Shown: in pieces, positions 58,410 through 64,000 of the stretch | Layout: each line of letters starts with the position of its first letter | Position numbering within the stretch: the stretch's first letter is position 1 | Assembly (NCBI GenBank): GCA_964017125.1 | Contig: OZ024914.1 | Coordinates: forward strand, 27,757,073-27,821,072 | DNA from: Flabesymbios commensalis | Taxonomy: Eukaryota; Annelida; Polychaeta; Terebellida; Flabelligeridae | Reading direction: 5' to 3' | Length of the DNA stretch: 64,000 nucleotides | Program-made: the position numbers and the translations under genes | The notes under the pieces: generated by a model | What the model was told of the DNA's origin: nothing | Databases searched by the model: none | Seen by the model: the letters and a program-made list of their open reading frames with translations, nothing else

Positions 58410-59720
58410 AGCATATTCCTTTTAATCTGAGCCTGAAATAAACAATCCGACCTCCGACGTGGATTGGTCTACGATAGGCCTATTCTGAATAGAGAACACT
58501 GATATCTCAGTTTTTTAAGAACCAACCATTGATGCAACTAAAGTTACTGAGATTTTTTTCTTTTGTGGGCTCGTTTAGACTATTATATTAGCTGTATTTT
58601 TCTCTCCCAAGTCTTAAATAATCTGAACAACATCTTACTCTGGGGTGTTTCCACTTGAAATTTACCACCCGCACCACTGTGTACGGTAACTCTACATGTA
58701 TGCTCAGACATGTACTGCAGGTGAGAATAATATTGATATCACTCTATATCTATGATTGATATGTATTCAGTTATAGAAACCCCTACTAGTATATGTCCAT
58801 AATAATTTTAACAAATTATGATGTTGATCGTAAACACAAACTACATCACTGTTTTTATTTACTAACGAGTAATAGATATAGGAAAGAATTGTTCCATTAT
58901 AGAAATATGCCGGCAGTTCAAGCCGTGAAAGCGATAGTATGGGGTGTGATAGCTGAACAGACTCGACAAATGAGGTGTGATATATGACAGCTCAGGTAGT
59001 GTCAACACCTATTGGCTGCAAATAATTACGCTTTAAAAAACTCAAGAAATTAAAAAAATATATATTTTTTATATTTTTTTATTTTTTATATGAAACTTTT
59101 GCTCATAGTGTCTGGTATGTATCTATGAATGATAGCCAACCCAACACCGGGACATTCACTCAGCAGCGGGGCTAATACCGATTAGCTCTCACATGTTGAC
59201 AGTGCATCGAGAAAGCTGAAAACTGATCTGAAACTTGAGCGTTGGGTCGGACCTTGGACCTGGCAATGGGGTTATTTTTATCATGACTACGGTTAGCTCT
59301 GTGATTAGTCTGACCTGATCATAGTGAAAAGTGACGCTAAGCACTATTTTTACTTCCTCACCCACTGAATAATGTCTCGTCCATAACTATGGTTTTGTTT
59401 ATGACTATAATGTAGCTTCGACTACTATTCTTTAATGTAGTGTTTCTTGTCATACATGATATATGACATCGCCCACTATTTAGCGTAGTTGCCTGGTAGT
59501 CGTCGCATTCTCTATTATTGCAAAAGGTCTATATTAAATATTAAATTATGCTAGACCTCCTGACACTAATTATTGTTGTGTGGACACCTGTGTTTGATAA
59601 TGATGGGTGGGGCTTATTGACGCAGTGAGGGTATTGTATAAAACGTACTACTGTAATGGTATTGTATTGTGTCTACATTTTACACTGGCTCGTCTGACAT
59701 TGCTCTGATAAAGAGAAAAC
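58410..59720. other. Gene-free stretch
   Basis: No exon, RNA or clear element; AT-run near 59040-59090. The open frame at 58793-58987 has no recognisable feature. Confidence 0.45.
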
Positions 59721-59728
59721 GCCCGTAA

Positions 59729-59820
59729 AACAGACCCAATGTTTGGTCAATGTTGGGCCAACGTCGAAGACGGTGGCCCAGCATTAAGCCAACAGTGACA
59801 TATCCAGTAACATCAGTGGA
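59729..59820. mobile_element. Palindromic element, inner part
   Basis: 'cagacccaatgtttggtcaa', core 'gggccaacgtcgaagacggt' and 'ggcccagcattaagccaaca'. Arms pair around the centre; the outer CCAGCAAAC ends are degraded. Confidence 0.65.
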
Positions 59821-59824
59821 CACG

Positions 59825-61470
59825 GGAGGTTCGATGCAATGCTAGGATAACGTATGGTGTATAGCCGAATGTAGACCTAAATACATACCGCCTGCATCAT
59901 TCTGTTACGTTGATGTTGAATCATAAAACTACATCATTATATTCAATAAACGGCGGACATTACCTTGTGTTTTTCCCTTCGGATGACGTATAGCTACAAG
60001 AAAGGTGATACAGTTTTACCGGTTACAATACCATACAATGATAAACAATATTTTTGCTTCTATTCAAATGTCTTCAAATAATCTGCAATAAGCTCAGTAT
60101 CACTTGCATTCTATCTGCAAAACGGACAGTTCTCTTTGCAAACCGACAGCACATGAATAATTAGGCTCCTGCTCAAAAATTGTTTATCAGTTGTTTATGA
60201 AATTAATAAGTGAACCTTCAAATGAGGCTTATTGTAGTATTATATCTTCAAAAATGGATATAACTGTGATATGTCTGATTGGCGGTCATGATTAGATTAG
60301 GGCAGATTTATATATGTGGACTATATGCGTAACTATAGCAGTGCTAAGAGGAAAATGATAGAAAGTATATCAGATAAATACGTACACAGTGTGCCTTGTA
60401 TCACTGAACACGGGGAGGATCTGCAAACGCCTGAACAGTTTTTTTATTCGAGGATCAAACGCAAAGACTTTTTAGCTGACTAAATAATTTGCAAATGCTT
60501 ATTAAACGCATTTTATTCTGTGAATGATGGGATATTATATAGGCGGCGTATACATTATTCGCGATATCGCATATGTTATATTTACGTCTGTTGCAATACA
60601 TATTTTAATGTGAATCTAGACGTTTGATGTTAATTTGAAACGGCAGCAGAGGTACATTTACGATTTACGATACGGCGTGACAGTATTTAACCACCAGTCT
60701 AATGCTCATTGGTGCGCGTAGCGCTGCTTTTGAGATGCTGCACGAATCGGGTGCTGTTCGGTCTGACCTACAGTGTTTCTCAGTGCAGACCTAGAACCTT
60801 GCTACAGACCAGATGCAACAGTGATATGGTGATAGATAAATAGATATTTATTGACGTCGGGAAGTCTGAGTAAACGTATGCGTCATTAAATCAACAGTAC
60901 ATTATATGATACAGTGCATGATATAATAAAAGTAGTGTAAATATGTACAGGTAATGATTTAAAATAATTAAAAGAAATATACATGTTAATATTATATACG
61001 GTACATTATAGATAGGCCCCTATATGTCTCTCGCACCAAAACCAGAGATAAAATAACTGCTATTAGGGCCTGCTATAAATAGTAGCAAAAAAAGACACTC
61101 CGGAAAGCGTAGAGACCATTAGTATACATAAAAGTTGATATAATTGAAGTATATATTTATGTAAGAGCACAATATGTGTTAATAAGTATGGAATAAAACA
61201 TTATAATGACATTTTATAATAAAGATAGACGACAATAGCTATAGAGATATGTGTGGTCATTCCAGATAAAAATGTACGTAATAACGACAATAATTTATTT
61301 ACTGTTTATTTCATACCACTTTCACTCACGACCTAGTTAAGACCACATAATCGGAGTTGCCATGGAACAAAAATAATCCCGCCGACCTCGTGTATTCGCC
61401 AACAAAGACAGCTTCTCTGAAGCAGCCCTATCTGACTCAGCATGGGCTTCTGTGATCTATGCTGTAAAGT
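59825..61470. other. Gene-free stretch
   Basis: AT-rich sequence without recognisable exons, RNAs or elements. Confidence 0.45.
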
Positions 61471-61472
61471 AA

Positions 61473-62687
61473 TAGTCCAGGGCTATTAGATAATGACCCG
61501 GAACAAATTCGTAACAAGCTGAAAATTTCAGCATATGTTCTTGAAACAACATAGAAAAACAGTGCCCGAAATTGGGGTATTAAGGGGTAAATGGGGGTAA
61601 ACAATGGGTATTAACAATACATTTGAAAGTATTCAACCTAAATTCATAAAATTTGTATCTAAATATATGTTTTAGCACCTGCGGAATACATTAAAATTAT
61701 TTGTATTACTTTTTCGCCACTCTTTCATCCCCAAAAATGGTAAATAGGAAAAATAGGGATAATATCCATAGCTTATGAGCTATTTGACCTAGATTCATAA
61801 AATTTGTATCTAGCATCAGAGGAAAAAGCAAAAACACTTTTTTAAATTCGGCGACCTCCCTTTAATCGCCAGCAACAACTTTTTATAGCAATTTTTAACC
61901 ACCCTTTCCTCCAAAAAGTGGTAAATAGAAGTAAAATTGGGGTGATAACCATAAATTAATGAGTTATTTGACCTAGATTCATAGAATTTGTATCCAAACA
62001 TACCCGGGGTGTTTGATATTATCATTTGTATTAATATTTGCACCACCTTTTCATCCCCAAAGCAAAAAAATAGCATAAAAACCACAAATTGTGAGCTATT
62101 TTACCTATATTTATAAAATTGTTAGGGCCTACCTGGATATGTTTTACCATGGGAGAAAATTTAAAAGCATTTTAAACTTATGCGACAACCAGCAAAAAAA
62201 GGATATGATGCTGTAAAATCACCCTTTCATCCCGAAAAGTGGTAAATAAGGGTAAGATGTGAGCGATATTTGACTTACTTAGATTCATAAAATTGTTATC
62301 TAGATTATATATTTTAGCATCCGAGAAAAAATAATGAAACCGTTTTTAAAAGTTTTAATAGTTTAAAATTTAATAGTTTAAGCTCTTTGAAATAAACTCG
62401 AATTATCTGTTGATTAACAATCTACATTATACATAAAAATACTTTATGGGAATGCAAAGGTTGTTAAAAATGAATACAACATCATATACAATTTCGTTTT
62501 TTGAGATTAAATGGTGATGGTTGGTTTTTCTTTCAATTAGGCCTACGCTTTTTTGTTTGATGCTAGGACAAATATATAAATACCAATTTTATGAATCTCC
62601 GTCAAATTTATGGTTATTCTCATAATTTTCCATTATTTGCCACTTTCGGGAGAGAAAGGGTTGTTAAAAATTGATACCCCTGGACTA
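61473..62687. mobile_element. TIR element filled with a degenerate repeat
   Basis: Ends 'tagtccaggg' and 'ccctggacta' are exact inverses and TAA lies directly outside each (61470-61472 and 62688-62690), as expected for a 3-bp TWA duplication. Inside, 'gacctagattcataaaattt' and 'accctttcatcccc' with 'agtggtaaataggg' recur about five times at 130-185-bp spacing, and once in inverse near the right end ('ccactttcgggagagaaagg'). No transposase. Confidence 0.6.
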
Positions 62688-63186
62688 TAAGACTTGTCTC
62701 TGCAAACACAATATATTGACTTATTAACTTAATATCGTTTATTGTTGGACCACCGTTTGCGAAAATGACCCGATAATAAAAGATGTGTGAGCATAGAGTT
62801 TTTTGCTAATAAAGTTCTATATACAATGATTTTTTGTTAATTTTTTTATACTGTTGGATTAGATGTCATATAATTATGAAACTAAAGGTAACGTTTATAT
62901 TATGTGAGTGGGCCTTTACCTGTTTTGCCTGCGTCTGTAAGATTTAAATTGTTAATCATGTCTATAATTATTGTAGTCTCTAAAAAAAATTATTTAGGTA
63001 GGGCTTTTGTTCGTATAACATTTATTTACGATCAGTATTGCATTTATTGGTGTCATAATTAATTCTGGCACCACCTCAGTTTATCGTTACTCTCTGTATG
63101 ACCCATTGCTATTGTCTAAAATATTTGTTCAAATTGATAAAATATTTTTTAGAAGAGTACCCTAGGCCTACTGCATAGGCTTACAT

Positions 63187-63295
63187 CCCAGCAGACACAC
63201 GACGTTGACTGAACGTGAGTTTACCGTTGGTCCACCGTCTACGACGCTGGACCAACGTTCAAACAATATTGTTTAAAAGTCTTGTGTCTGCTGGG
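63187..63295. mobile_element. Palindromic element, complete ends
   Basis: 'cccagcagacacacgacgtt' left and 'cttgtgtctgctggg' right are a clean inverted pair; centre 'ccaccgtctacgacgctgg'. The mid-arms differ between the two sides in this copy. Confidence 0.8.
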
Positions 63296-63456
63296 ATGTG
63301 TATATTTTTCTCCTGATTGTTAAATGTCCCAGGATAATATTCGCTCACACAGTTTTCAATGTTGTCTGACTTATAGAGGTCTATGTTCTGTAAAATGTTC
63401 TTGAAAATAATGCTATGTGAAACATTTATGCGATAAATAAGTACGACTTGTTTATT

Positions 63457-63775
63457 TGTTCTGATTAACTAATAAAGTCTTGTGTTCACTGGGAAGGGGG
63501 GTTCTGATTAACTGATAAAGGATTGTGCTCATTAGGGTGGGTTTTCTGATTAACTGATAAAGGATTGTGCTCATTGGGGTGGGTTTTCTGATTAACTGAT
63601 AAAGGATTTTGCTCATTGGGTTGGGTTTTTTGATTAACCGATAAAATATTGTGCTCATTGGGGTGGGTTTTCTGATTAACCGATAAAGGATTGTGCTCAT
63701 TGAGGTGTGTTTACTGATTAACTGATAAATTATTGTGCTCAATGGGGTGGGTTTTCTGATTAACTGATAATGTGA
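63457..63775. repeat. Minisatellite, 42-bp unit, seven to eight copies
   Basis: 'tctgattaactgataaagg' followed by 'attgtgctcattggggtggg' repeats at about 42-bp steps with substitutions. The period is a multiple of three, so a minus-strand open frame of 118 codons runs through it; I read that as a by-product and not a gene. Confidence 0.9.
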
Positions 63776-64000
63776 TAATGTTGTATTCATAATGTGTGTT
63801 ACTTTCATTTGTCTCTGCTGTTTGATTGATCAGAGAAAATAACATGTTATATTAATATGAATATAGACAAAATGTATAGTTTCTGAGTATATATTTTTTG
63901 TCTGTGTACAAACGATATAAATTGTTTTTAGTGTTGATAATCTATAATTACTGTGGTCTCCAATTTAGCTATACCCATCACCTGTTTGGCCCAGTTTGTA

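Noticed and set aside
63452-63808. 118-codon minus-strand repeat protein (LIRKPTPMSTILYQ-like period)
   Set aside because: It is the translation of a 42-bp minisatellite; a period divisible by three keeps a frame open by itself.

Overview
This is nuclear DNA of a eukaryote, most likely an invertebrate marine animal. It has a spliced class A (rhodopsin-family) GPCR gene with GT-AG junctions, several decayed non-LTR retrotransposons, a tRNA-derived SINE family, TTAA-flanked and TIR-bearing elements, and many short palindromic elements. Coding density is very low and the DNA is AT-rich by eye. The GPCR style and the mix of repeats suggest a non-vertebrate deuterostome (hemichordate, echinoderm or amphioxus-like). 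That placement is an inference and I do not name a species.

Layout. 1-4749: tandem array A, 1691-bp units nearly identical to each other, each carrying the last exon (TM7) of a GPCR. 4300-6700: an older, diverged duplication. 7-17 kb: no intact gene; one possible GPCR TM7 relic, two LINE relics, TTAA-type elements and MITEs. 17.45-23.3 kb: tandem array B, 1467-bp units, four copies, with an older diverged copy on its right. 24-27 kb: palindromic elements and a full-length SINE with a long (CATT)n tail. 28.4-35.8 kb: two inverted blocks of the same AT-rich degenerate repeat around a stretch full of palindromic elements. 36-39 kb: LINE 3' end, a mirror pair of TTAA foldbacks, a Harbinger-like TIR element and a large TTGA microsatellite. 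41.4-46.7 kb: a decayed gene of an uncharacterised multi-copy family, split by a SINE, an LTR-like block, a TTA-flanked MITE and a LINE that itself holds a SINE. 47.7-52.3 kb: a nearly full-length but broken Jockey-like LINE on the minus strand. 52.5-53.1 kb: a duplication in which one copy has gained a 76-bp hairpin. 53.3-54.6 kb: another LINE relic. 54.9-57.7 kb: the one apparently intact gene, a two-exon GPCR. 58-64 kb: hairpins, a repeat-filled TIR element, a palindrome and a 42-bp minisatellite.

Only the GPCR at 54913-57720 looks functional. Duplication and mobile elements account for most of the rest. The most unusual signals are (i) a palindromic element family whose ends and centre are constant while the middle of the stem changes from copy to copy, with both arms changing together, and (ii) a tiny hairpin insertion with an unoccupied paralogous site a few hundred bases away and a second hairpin sharing the same tip.
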